From Datisca glomerata (Eukaryota; Streptophyta; Magnoliopsida; Cucurbitales; Datiscaceae): a DNA stretch of 64,000 bases. The stretch lies in contig QANY01002371.1 in the NCBI GenBank assembly GCA_003255025.1, positions 62,001-126,000 of the forward strand. Reading direction: 5' to 3'. The position numbers and the translations under genes were made by a program. The notes beneath the pieces are model-generated. The model was not told the DNA's origin. It did not search any database and saw only the letters and a program-made list of their open reading frames with translations. The first letter of the stretch is position 1. Each line of letters begins with the position of its first letter. Positions 36,270 to 47,083 of the stretch are shown here, piece by piece.

Positions 36270-38635
36270 CATTCGGCTTCGTCTGAACTTAGATCTCGTG
36301 TTATCATGATTCTAATGATTCTAAGCCATACCCCAAGGGTTCAACAATGAATGAACCTATGTCACAGATGACGACTCAAGACTGTGAATAAGGCCTAGTC
36401 CCAGAAGACAAGTCCTACACTAATTTAATATTATCATAATGAACCATCGTCGCGCCAGATACATATATTTAACTACATTACTTTCTGAATCCAAGTCTTG
36501 TAACCCAGACTCAAGAAGTTAGAGGCAACTATAAATGGCCAAAATTCACTTGGGCATAGATTGAATCCAAACATGAAAATCCCATTATGAAAAACCCAAG
36601 AAGAACCCAAAACCCAACTCAACGACATCTTCTGTATATGATTCCATTGCAGTTCCATCATGATTCTACTTTATCTCTTCCTATAAATATAATGTCTATG
36701 GCCCCCCAAGGTATTTTTTTAGCCCCCTAACTCTTACTCTGAAAATTACTAACTTAAAGTGTCATAGTGTAATTGTCTAGGCACGCCACGTACTGTTAAG
36801 GGTCCATTTCACTGCAATCAAATTAAGGGTCATTGTTAAAACTTGATTGGGCTCTCCCATTAAGAAGATCAGTGGTGATGACCCTACACCCTATTCAATT
36901 ACATTCAATAAATACAAACATAAGATGGACTTAAGCCTCACTTATGAATGAATGTAATATTGCGTTGAACCAGTCATGTGCGATGCATTAACATTCAACT
37001 TGTTTTACAAAATCAAATAACAATCAATGATAGTTCACGTCTTACTATATTTAAAAGCTTGTATATTTAAAAAACATTCATTGGACAAATTTGTCCAACT
37101 AAACTTCTATTATTCCCACTTTTACCCTCTAAGCAATTAATCTTTTGATTTCCACCATGTCTACTAATATTTTCATTAAACCCTTTTTCATTCTAGTTAG
37201 GAACATGCTAGACCATATGTTATAATGAATATTATTACATGTATTTATTCAATGTAAACTGACCTAATTAGGCAGTTACAGATATACTACCCATTAATTG
37301 ATAATAACACATATTTAATTAAATTAAAGCATAATTAAACACAAGGGGAAACGTCCATAACACGCCTTTTTTCTCTATTAAGACATCGTCTTTTTATATT
37401 TTTCTTTTATTTCATGTATATTTTTTAAATTTCTCATTAAATATAAATATAAATTAAAACATCATATCCACTATATCTAAATGTAGCTTACTTGGCTAAC
37501 TTTGATAAATATTTGTTACATATTTATCCAACATGATTTTCATTATACAAATGTGTCCTCACTAAAATTATACTTTACCAACTTGATGATTATATTAAAT
37601 GAAACCATTTTTTCTCAATTTTCATTAAAGTGGTCTCTTTTTACGTTTCCTTTATATTTTCATCTACAAATGTACTTTGTATTGAAATTTAAATCTCATT
37701 CATTGACATACAAAATAAAAATTAAATCAAAACATTGTAATATATTAAAAAATAAACTTTATTAAACTTGCATTACCACTTCATTCTCATCATACCCTTT
37801 TAAGGACAATTTTATCTAAGCGTTGTAATTCATTGTTCTAACAATACTCTATATTATGTTGAAATGGCTAAGTATGATTAGTTCACATGTATACTCATAT
37901 ATACACTGAATCAATTTACATAATAGAAATTTAATGAAAATTTTAATTGCCCTAATTGATATATTAATTATTGATTTCAATTAATTAATACTTAACACTT
38001 AATACTTAATAATGAATTACACGAATTTTATTTTTAAAGTTTATTTTAGAAAAATAAACTTTTTTAGCTATAATTTTTACGTGTCTCTTTTTATATTTAC
38101 TTTTTACTTTAATTACAAAAAATGATTTATATAGACTTTAATTACAAAAGAAAATGTTAATGCAAAGAAAACAATCAGTTGAATATTGTTGTACCATTTT
38201 TTATATTTCCATCTACTATGAATAATTTGAACCATGCAATACAATAAATTATTTTACCTATTAAATTATCATACCACGTGTCACATGATTAGTATATATA
38301 AATTCTAACGTATAAAGGAAGAGAGACAAAGTTTAGAGAGACAAAGTTTAGAGCATGAAGATAGTTTTAAAGTGCGTTGTATGATTAAGGATAGTTTTAG
38401 AATGCGTTGTATGAAAACACTTTAATTTATAAAAAATGATATATTTAAACATTTCTATTGTAAAAATATTTTTAAATGTTTCTTAAACTACTTTTAAAAC
38501 AAAGCTAGTTGGCTTCAAAATACATTTTAGTTCTTCATTCAAACACGTATATTAAATGAGGAAAGTTTTAACATGCCGTGAAAAGACAAAGCCCAGCAGG
38601 TAGCATGTTTAAGTTTTTTTTGAATTTTATTTGTT
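36270..38635. other. AT-rich intergenic DNA, no gene seen
   Basis: No coding sequence or RNA gene is supported. The frames at 36473-36661 and 37502-37765 lack recognisable domains and lie in simple AT-rich sequence. A small direct duplication (gagagacaaagttta, twice near 38321-38352) and the repeated ggatagttttagaatgcgttg words near 38358-38412 are the only structure. Confidence 0.5.
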
Positions 38636-38639
38636 CACA

Positions 38640-39450
38640 AAATACATACATGAGTTCACTAAATACACAGTGAGGTTTACCAATTACATAGTGGGGTTCA
38701 CCAAATACGTACAAAAAAATAATTCTTGGAGGGGTTCACCAATTACGTATAAAAGAATAATTCTTAGATGAGTTCACCAATAACGTACTGGGATTCACCA
38801 ATTATGTAGTGAGTTTCATCAAATACGTACAAAAGAATAATTATTGGAGGGGTTCACCATTACATACTGAGGTTCACCAATTACGTAGAGAGATTTACTA
38901 ATTACGTAGTGAGGTTCACAAATTGCGTAGTGGGGTTCACCAATTACATAGTGGGGTTCATAATATACATACAAAAGAATAGTTTTTAGATGGGTTCACC
39001 AATTACGTAGTGGGGTTCACCAATTATGTAGTGGGGTTCACCAATTACATAGTGCGGGGTTCATCAAATACGTATAAAATAATAATTCTTGGAGGAGTTC
39101 ACCAATTACATATTGAGGTTCACCAATTACATAAAGGGATTCACCAATTACGTAGTGAGTTTCATCAAATACGTACAAAAGAATAATTCTTAGAGGGGTT
39201 CACCAATTACGAAGTGAGGTTCGTCAAATACATACAAAAGAACAATTTTTAGAGGGGTTCACCAATTACGTAGTGAGGTTCACCAAATACGTACAAAAGA
39301 ATAATTCTTAAAGGGGTTCAACAATTACGTAGTGGGGTTCATCAATTACGTAGTGGGGTTCACCAAATACATACAAAAGAATAATTATTGGAGGGATTCA
39401 TCAATTACATACTGGGGCTCACCAATTATGTACTAGGGTTCACCAATCTA
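38640..39450 (+). repeat. Composite minisatellite of 21- and 39-bp units (ttcaccaattacgta family)
   Basis: About 800 bases are built from two related units. The short unit is about 21 bp (ggggttcaccaattacgta-gt). The long unit, about 39 bp, has the same start followed by a tail (ttcaccaaatacgtacaaa-agaataattcttggag). Some 30 units alternate irregularly and with much point divergence. Each contains the palindrome tacgta. No reading frame is maintained across the array. Confidence 0.9.
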
Positions 39451-39469
39451 ACCCGGCGTTTTCTCTAAC

Positions 39470-39600
39470 CAATACCGGTGATTTTGGCCCCGATACTAGC
39501 AGTTTTGGTGCCCAATACCAGTGATTTTAGGCCCAATATCGGTGGTTTTGGCACCAATACCGGCATCTTTTGTGCCCAATATCGGCGGTTTTGGGGGTTC
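39470..39600. repeat. 21-bp minisatellite (gcccaatatcggnggttttgg)
   Basis: Six tandem units of about 21 bases with the consensus aatacc/tatcgg-tgg-ttttggcccc follow the first array directly. The plus-strand frame at 39478-39672 runs through them with a seven-residue periodicity, but this is a consequence of the period being divisible by three. Confidence 0.85.
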
Positions 39601-39779
39601 TTGACATTTTTTCCCTTTTTTGGCAATTTTGTTATTTTTTCGACGATTTTGCATCAATACAATGAGTTTTAGGACATTTTTTATGACGGTTAAAAATGTA
39701 TTCTTGATTATGTTGTTGTCATTTTACAACAAGCATCAAGTAAAATAATCTTTCCCCACTACATTTTAGAAGAACACCT

Positions 39780-40004
39780 CGAAAAATGATTGATTTTGTA
39801 CGTGAAATATTTTGGTGAACTCCTCGAAGAATGATTGATTTTGTACGTGAAATACTTTGACGAACCCCTCAAAGAATGATTAATTTTGTACGTGAAATAT
39901 TTTAATGAACCCCTTGAAGAATGATTGATTTTGTATGTGAAATTGTTTTGTGAACCCCTCCAAGAATTATTAATTTTGTACGTGAAATTTTTTGGTGAAC
40001 CCCT
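39780..40004 (-). repeat. Five 45-bp tandem units, inverted relative to the first array
   Basis: Exactly spaced 45-bp units start at 39780, 39825, 39870, 39915 and 39960. Each contains gattgattttgtacgtgaaa followed by tattttggtgaacccct. Read on the minus strand the unit is the long unit of 38640-39450 in its lengthened form. Because 45 is divisible by three, the minus strand is open through all units as a repeated 15-residue block (KINHSSRGSPKYFTY type). I regard this as a repeat, not a protein gene. Confidence 0.92.
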
Positions 40005-40160
40005 CAAGATTCCTTTTGTACCCCACTATGTAGTGAGATTCACTAAATACGTGAAAATTAATAATTCTTTGAGGAGTTCATCAAATATGTACTGTGGTTC
40101 ACAAAATACGTACAAAATATTAATTCTTGAGAGGGTTCACCAAATACGTACAACATAATC
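40005..40160 (+). repeat. Short plus-oriented block of the same minisatellite
   Basis: After taccccactatgtagtgaga the plus-orientation units return (ttcactaaatacgtgaaaa, ttcaccaaatacgtacaac), about four copies. The orientation thus switches twice within 1.5 kb. Confidence 0.8.
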
Positions 40161-41550
40161 GCCATACCTAATAGGCGAATCGCTTATTTTTAGCCCCTAA
40201 ATGTCATCTGAAGGTGCTAATCGCATCGTCAAATTCAAGCGCTAGTTTTATGCCTCCAATCGCCTGTTTCGGTCCCCAAACGTCATGTACAAATAGGCGA
40301 TCTACAGTCTCCCTCCCAATCACCACTTTTTTGCTTCTAATCACCATTTATATGACTCTAATTGCCATTCTTCACATTTTTTCTTAAAATTGATATTCTT
40401 GTAATTATTTACCATATACAGGAAAAATCATCGATAAAAATAGAAAAAACTCATTATTTTAATGTAAAAATTCATGATACTCACTTAGTATGTGAAATTA
40501 GATTGGATTAGTTAAGGATTCTCGATACAATTAAACACTTATTTGTAAACTCGTTGGAAGTTGTCATTAATAATGTTGTTATGCTTTTGTGACAAGTATC
40601 GAGTGAGATGGGTTTTCACCATATATAATTATAGGATCATGATGTTATGATGGCCGGTAGATCCTATTTATCAATTTGACGAACACGTATAACCCTCAAG
40701 GTCAGATTCTATCTATAAATCAAATATATCCGCTAAAAGTTTGAAATTAAATATTAAATTTTGAAATTTTAACCTTTAATTTTATAAATTATAACCCCAT
40801 AAAATTTAGAAAACAACCTATTTACGTTTTAATTTATAAGCATATGAAAACCCTAATAATTAAAAGAGATTAGAATTATGAAAAGGCCCAAAACTAAGAC
40901 CGAAATAGCTTTCGGGCCTCCAAAAGTACTTAAAACAGTATTTTTGACCTAAAACTTGGCTATGATGGGTAAACCTAGTTGCGCATGTAGATCTCTGAAT
41001 AAGCTTCAATTTGATATCTTACGGGCCACGTGGTTCCACCCAAATCAAAATTTATACCCTTCGAAAGTCGACTTGCGTGTGTCACGATCCAATAGTGAGT
41101 ATTGAGACCAAACGCCTGTGTGTTTAGCGTTTGGGCCCCAGACACTAGATACATAGGCGTTTGGCTCGTGTCACCGGGACACGAGCCAAATGTTTGTTAC
41201 CATAACTTTGGGGCCCAAATGCCACCAACAGGGCCCAAACGCCAGTCATGGTAGGCGAATCGACAGCCTTGATTGGCGTTTGGGGCCCAAACGCCAATCT
41301 TGAATGGCAACTCGCCATGTAGTGATAGCGTTTGGGTCCCCATTGCGGCGTTTGACTCTTAAAAATTTTCATACAAATTTAGCTATATTCACACACTTGA
41401 ACATTTTACACACTTAACAATATTCTTACAGTTAACCATTTTCAAAACTCTATCATTTTCATAAATTTATTTTTTTCACACACTTAGTCATTTTCACAAC
41501 TTAGCCCTTTTTGTAACTTAATCATTTAACACACTACGTGTGCGGAAATG
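40161..41550. other. Non-coding core with GGCGATT and GGCGTTTGG inverted words
   Basis: No gene is supported. Near 40160-40400 the words aatcgcc and ggcgatt recur. Near 41090-41350 the words gcgtttgg and ccaaacgc recur at least ten times in both orientations and form local hairpins, of which the strongest is at 41271-41299. The minus-strand frame 41145-41372 is an effect of these repeats. Confidence 0.6.
41271..41299. repeat. Perfect 14-bp inverted repeat with one-base spacer
   Basis: gattggcgtttggg is followed by a single g and then its exact reverse complement (cccaaacgccaatc). It is flanked by more gcgtttgg/ccaaacgc words, which gives a strong cruciform or hairpin potential. Confidence 0.95.
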
Positions 41551-42190
41551 ACTAAGTGTATTTTGGTGAACCCCTTCAAGAATTATTAGAACACCTCGAA
41601 CAAAATTACATTTTAAATTTTGGTGAACACCTCAAACATTTGTGTACATTAAATATTTTGGTGAACTCCTCCAAAATATTAATTTTACACGTGAAATATT
41701 TTAGTGAACCCTTCAAGATTCTCTTTGTACCCCACTATAAAATTGATGAACACCAAAATATAAAGTCAATTTTGGTGAACCCCTTCAAAAATAATTAATT
41801 TTGCACGTGAAAATATTTTGGTAAACCCTTCAAGATTCTCTTTGTACCCCACTATGAAATTGGTGAACACCAAAATACAAAGTCAATTTTGGTGAACCCC
41901 TCCAAGAATTATTAATTTTACACGTGAAATATTTTGGTGAATAACTTATTTAGGTTTTAATTTATAAGCATATAAATATTTTTTTTATTTATCCATCCAT
42001 GTTTTTTTAGCATAATAGGGAGTATTGGGACCAAATATCTGTGCATCTGGCGTTTGGGGCCTAAAAATTTTAGGTGAACATCTCTAAGAATTATTAATTT
42101 TGTACATTTTGATGAACCCCTCTACATTCTAGGTGAACCCTTTTACATTTTTTGTGAACTCCTCTACATTTTTTGTGAACTCCTTTGCAC
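41551..42190 (-). repeat. Second inverted block of the ttcacc minisatellite, decayed
   Basis: Units of tttggtgaaccccttcaagaattatt and acgtgaaatattttggtgaa recur about a dozen times between 41560 and 41945 and, shortened to gtgaac-ccctctacattt, near 42070-42190. They have the same orientation as the 39780-40004 block. A larger piece containing ggtgaacaccaaaatacaaa and ctttgtaccccactat is itself duplicated (about 41725 and 41840). Confidence 0.85.
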
Positions 42191-42199
42191 AATTATTTT

Positions 42200-45100
42200 C
42201 ATCTACATAGTCATTTTTACAACGTAGCCATTTTATTTGCACACAGTTAGTCATTTTCACATACTTAGCCATTTTTATTTAGACAAACTTGGCCATTTTC
42301 ATATATTGTTTCACCGACTAGCCTAAATTTTAACGTTAAAATCTTAGTATATATGGTTTTTTGCGAAGATTGTTATAACTTTTGATTATGAAAAGTAATC
42401 GATTATCAAATAATTAGATTTTTTATTGTATTCCATCATATTGTGAGTTGCACAAGACAATATAGAGTATGTAAAAGTTCCAATGCTTGTATATCAAGTG
42501 TTCTTTTGGCTAAACTATTACATGTTGAACGATCAATTCCTCCATTACACCTTGAACTTACAATAACTAAGAATCTTAATAATATGAAGGAAGAATCATA
42601 AGACTTCTGACTCTTCAATCATAAGTCATATTTTCCACTTCACGCCAAGCATAATTAAAGAGGACTGTTGATAGATAACGCTCTCAGGTTATTTATCTCT
42701 TTATAGTTAACCTGCATTGATCAAACACGAATACTCAAAAAGCTCAATTTCAAAAATGGATTGTCCTTCAAAATATAGCAATGACGAAAAGACTAATGCA
42801 TATATTCTCTATTGCTAAGCAAGTTAACACTACATACTTTGTACTTTAGAGATTAATTCTAGTAATGCATACTTACTAGTATACATATCTTCAAGAAATA
42901 AAAAATTGATATGCCACCATTAGTAAATAAAATGCTTATTATCTTTGACAAAAAAGTAAGACATAATATGTGATTTTGATCCCAACATGCAGAACCCAAA
43001 ATTATTTCACATTAACCATAAACAAAAACAAAGGATGGTTAAACTATGGTAATTTTAGACCATTATAATATATTTATTATCAGTAAAATACCTTGGATTT
43101 GGGTTGTTCTTCACCATCTGTTGAATTTTGTGGCCTAAAGGCATTATTGGATATCAAGAAATTAAAAACAACACAAAAATACTTTGTTCTAACTAAAATC
43201 CTAAATAGAATGCAGCAGATAGGCACCACCACAAGAAAACTCACAAATTTGGAGAAATTACCAATTTCTCTAACTTACTTTATCGACAATCGAGTCTCAA
43301 ATATGTGTAATAACATATAGAATTACAATCATTAAAATAGGCCAACAAAAAAGATACAATCACTAAAAGAATTGCAATCACAAATTTGTATCTTTCTTCA
43401 AATAAGCACAAAATTGTAAAACAAACAAAAGAACTGCCTTAAAACTAAAAACTTGAACATCTTATCTTGCTTAAAAGAGTGAAGAAATATTAATAATCAT
43501 ATAGAAGCCAGATATCAAGTATTACCCATCAAGTGTTACGAAACATGCTGCAAAAAGGTATTAGGCTTCACCTTATCTGCATAAAAGCATCAGATGAAGA
43601 ACTAGAAGAGAAAACTTCTAATAAGAATGGAGAAGCCTATGAATATTACATTAATAATTGTTTGAGTAGAAATTTTGACATAAGACAGTAAAATACTCAA
43701 AACAAACGCATCAAAAGACAGTGCAATAAGCAAAGACCAAACTTCTGACATTGGTTTAATATTCAATTTCACAATTACTTTATCTGCAATATATCATATT
43801 CACATTTGGATAAAAGAAAATATTTTACAAGCTACAACAAGTAGCTAAGCACTACTAATTGAACAGACAAAATTATAATATAACCATTTGGATAAATTAA
43901 GAATGCTCAACAAAATGAAAGTGAGACTCGTGATAGGGTTCAGAATGAGAATCGATATCAAAATCGAGTAACATAGTTAATACATCTGCTGAGAAAGCAA
44001 GGAAATACTTGAAATGTTTAAACCACCCCAAAGACATTGAAAAGCATCTTCATCAAGAATGAAATCAAATATTAAAACTAAATCAAACCAAAAATTTGAT
44101 TTTAAATCACCAAGAACAATAATTTTTTTTCCAATTATATAATTAAAAGAACCTCAACTCCAAGATAAAACAAAACATCCATCTCTTTGCACACTTAGCA
44201 CAGCTCACAAATAATTTCAATCAATAAATCATATCAAAATAATTTCTAAAAGTTCAGGCCTTAAAAGCAAGATAAATTCATTAAGCATGCTGGTAATTTA
44301 TTCCAAATAGGATTAGTATTACAAGCATGCTTACCTATAGGATCAGTATTACAAGCTTGCTTACCTCTTGATATGGAAACTCATTTTTTTTATTTAGTTA
44401 AAGAAGAAGATGGAGTAGAATATTGCCCAGAGTACATGAGTCGGGCTAATGTTGAATCATCAATCTAATGAGAGATGGAATTAACAAAACTTCTATAAGA
44501 TTCAATAAACAAATCGATAAACACATAATCAAATAAAATCCTTATTAATTTATATTGACAATAAATGAAAGAAACAATCAATAAAGAGGGTATGACTCTT
44601 CTTCACAAGGGTTCTGTTTGAGAACTTCAATAAAAGAAAACATCATTAACGTGTATAATGATTATTTTTTAGAGTTTAAGGAGAACAATTCTGACAAAGT
44701 TATATTGCTGACCCAACACAAATTGTCCACAACAATGAAAGATATTAACGTTTTAAGTACATAGCCAATTAAGAAGTGAAGGAGACACGACATGTAAGTT
44801 AAACAACATTGATCATAAGACAACCAAAGTATAATACACATTTGAATAACTCAGAGAGAAACACTACAAATTGTATTAAAAAATAACATATAAGATCAAA
44901 TCAACGAGATATATTAACACACGATACACACTTGGCAAGGTTTGTTTGCTTGAGCATTATCTGAAACGCGTGGTCTAATGATCGGTAAAGTGAAGTCAGA
45001 GCTTAAGGTAGTGACCAGAAAACTATCTTAAAACCATTTTTTATATGAACAAACGACTCCATAATTCGTTTATAAGAGAAGTAAACTACTTCGATGTAAA

Positions 45101-45408
45101 TAAATATTCATATAACCAAGAATGTCCCATTTAGATGATCGTTAACTATCGATAATAAATAAGAAGTAGCAAAAACATCAGAAATTAAAGAAATATGCTT
45201 TAGTAAGATGTAGTACTTATCGTGAAAAGCTTTGCCTTCTAGTATTAGGCATAGAGATAAACAAAACAATCATTAATTAATAGGCCAAAGATCAATGAAA
45301 TTCTCACAATTGATTCGTTGTTTGGTACTAAAAAAACTTCAAAAACAGAAGATATTTAATAAACACAAGCTGATAAACATAGAATCAAATAAAATCTTAA
45401 CCCAAGCT
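42200..45408. other. AT-rich DNA without recognisable genes
   Basis: No domain, RNA gene or transposon was recognised. The frame at 43093-43320 has no similarity I know. The stretch could be intronic to a minus-strand transcript that starts near 45.77 kb, but no downstream exon could be supported. Confidence 0.4.
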
Positions 45409-45551
45409 CACCCCTAACTCGAGAAGAAAAAACCAAGAAAATCAACAACAAAGATAAACTTACCGAACCAAAACCGAGCTCACCCCTAACTCAAGAAGAG
45501 AAAATGAAGGAAATCAGTAACAAACATGAAATTACCAAACCAAAACCCTAA
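45409..45551. repeat. 71-bp tandem duplication
   Basis: Two copies of a 71-base unit, ctcacccctaactcgagaag...accaaaaccgag, start at about 45409 and 45480 and differ at roughly a sixth of positions. On the minus strand each contains the ggttcggtaag word. Confidence 0.85.
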
Positions 45552-45575
45552 ATCGCGCAGAGAGAGAGAGCTTAC

Positions 45576-45772
45576 GAGCGTAGAGAGCACTGCGTAAAGA
45601 GAGAACCAACAATAGAGAGAGCGTCGACGATGAATGCAGAGAGAGCTGATGAAGAAAGAGAGCTAGATGATGAAGATAGAGCTGATGAAGAGAGAGAGCT
45701 GCGAAGAAGAAAGAAAGTTTGGTGAGTTTGGTAGTTTTCGAAAGAAGCTTGGGTGAAAATGAAATTTGCCAA
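45576..45772 (-). other. Pyrimidine-rich minus-strand leader or first exon, uncertain
   Basis: On the minus strand this is a CT-rich stretch with many ctctct words, typical of plant 5' untranslated exons. It ends at a good splice donor (CTC|GTAAGC, exon end about 45576) and is followed by gatttagggttttgg. It has an open serine-rich frame from 45772 (ALSSSSSSLSSSALSAF). No protein family is recognised and no second exon was found, so it may be the start of a non-coding or lost gene. Confidence 0.3.
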
Positions 45773-45930
45773 AACTTTGATGAAGCTTCTTAAGGAAGCT
45801 TGGGGTGAAAATAAAATTTATAAATCTTTTTACTAATCATCTCAAAGAAGATTGGGGTGAAAATCAGATTTATAAAATAATTTGATGAAACTTCTCAAGG
45901 AGGATTGATGTCAAAATTAAATTTAAAAAA
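45740..45930. repeat. Imperfect tandem repeat of about 52 bp
   Basis: Four units of gaagcttggggtgaaaat-aaattt (starts near 45744, 45795, 45847 and 45899) are separated by an AT-rich spacer. They border the leader-like segment. Confidence 0.7.
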
Positions 45931-47083
45931 AAAATGGTGAAACAACAAACAACATGTTCCTCTGCACAGAAATTTAATCTCTAAACTCATCTAATGCTGA
46001 GATTAATCTAGTCAGATCCTATAATCAAAATTAATCTCAATATTAATTTTGAAAAAATAATTACCGATCAGATTGACCCAATAATGATTATGAGTTAAAA
46101 TATTATTTTTTAAAGCTTAGAAGGCATTAAAACTAAACGATGTGACTGATATTTACAATACCACATGCTCCATTCGCTACAAATGGTCCCACTTGTTTTT
46201 ACTTGACAGTTAGATTACTAGTTCATCCTTCTCTTTGTGAATCTGTAATTGCCTATTTTTTTCCATGCCCCATGACTATTCCATTAACATTTTTTTAATC
46301 TAAAATGCGTATTTAGTTTGTGAACTATGTTCTATGACTCACTTTTATTTTGCTCCGTTAATTTTCGTTTAAAAATGAATTCAGTCATTGAACTTTTTAG
46401 TTGATTTTTTATTAATTGTTCTTCTAGATATTCAACAAACAACTTGTTTAAAATATGATGACGTGTGACAAAAAATTGACGGATGCTTTATTTGATATTT
46501 AATATATTAAATAATTAATTAAGCCTCCGTCGTGATCATTTTCGTATCATTTCACTTACATGCAATAATAGATAAAAATGAATTTGGTTACAAATTCAAG
46601 AATGAAATTGAATTAAATTTTACAATTTTAATGTAGCAATCTAATACAAGAAATAGATCATTCAAAGCTGTTTATTGCCGCATGATAAATAGGGGGTCGG
46701 TCCTAGTATTAAATGCCTCTACCAACACCTACCAGACTCCATTAATTGTAAAACTGATAACAAATGGCTAACTAAGTTAATCATGTCGTTCCATACTTCA
46801 AAATTAAACAAACCCCATCTTTCTTCCTTCTTTCTTTCTTTCATATATTACTTAGATTTTCTTTCAGATTCATTTCATTTCAATTCTCAAGCTTCCCTTT
46901 AATGGGTTAAAACTTAAAACCCATCTCAGATATTTTCTATTTCCTTTGTCACACCAAAAGCAGCGTCAAACATTTGGGTTTTTTCAGTCAAATTCACACA
47001 CTTCCCATTTCCAATCCTCCATAAATTAGCCCAAAGGTCACGCCTTTTTTCCCAGGAAACTTAATTTTCTATTTGATTTTCTG
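45931..47083. other. Upstream region of the ABCG11-type gene
   Basis: No coding sequence occurs here. The last 350 bases contain a long pyrimidine run (ctttcttccttctttctttctttc, 46819-46842) of the kind common in plant core promoters and leaders. I could not place a TATA box or start site with confidence. Confidence 0.45.

Noticed and set aside
38640..42190. CRISPR-like or coding repeat array
   Set aside because: Units are contiguous and diverged, without unique spacers, and the DNA is plant nuclear; the open frames follow from periods divisible by three.
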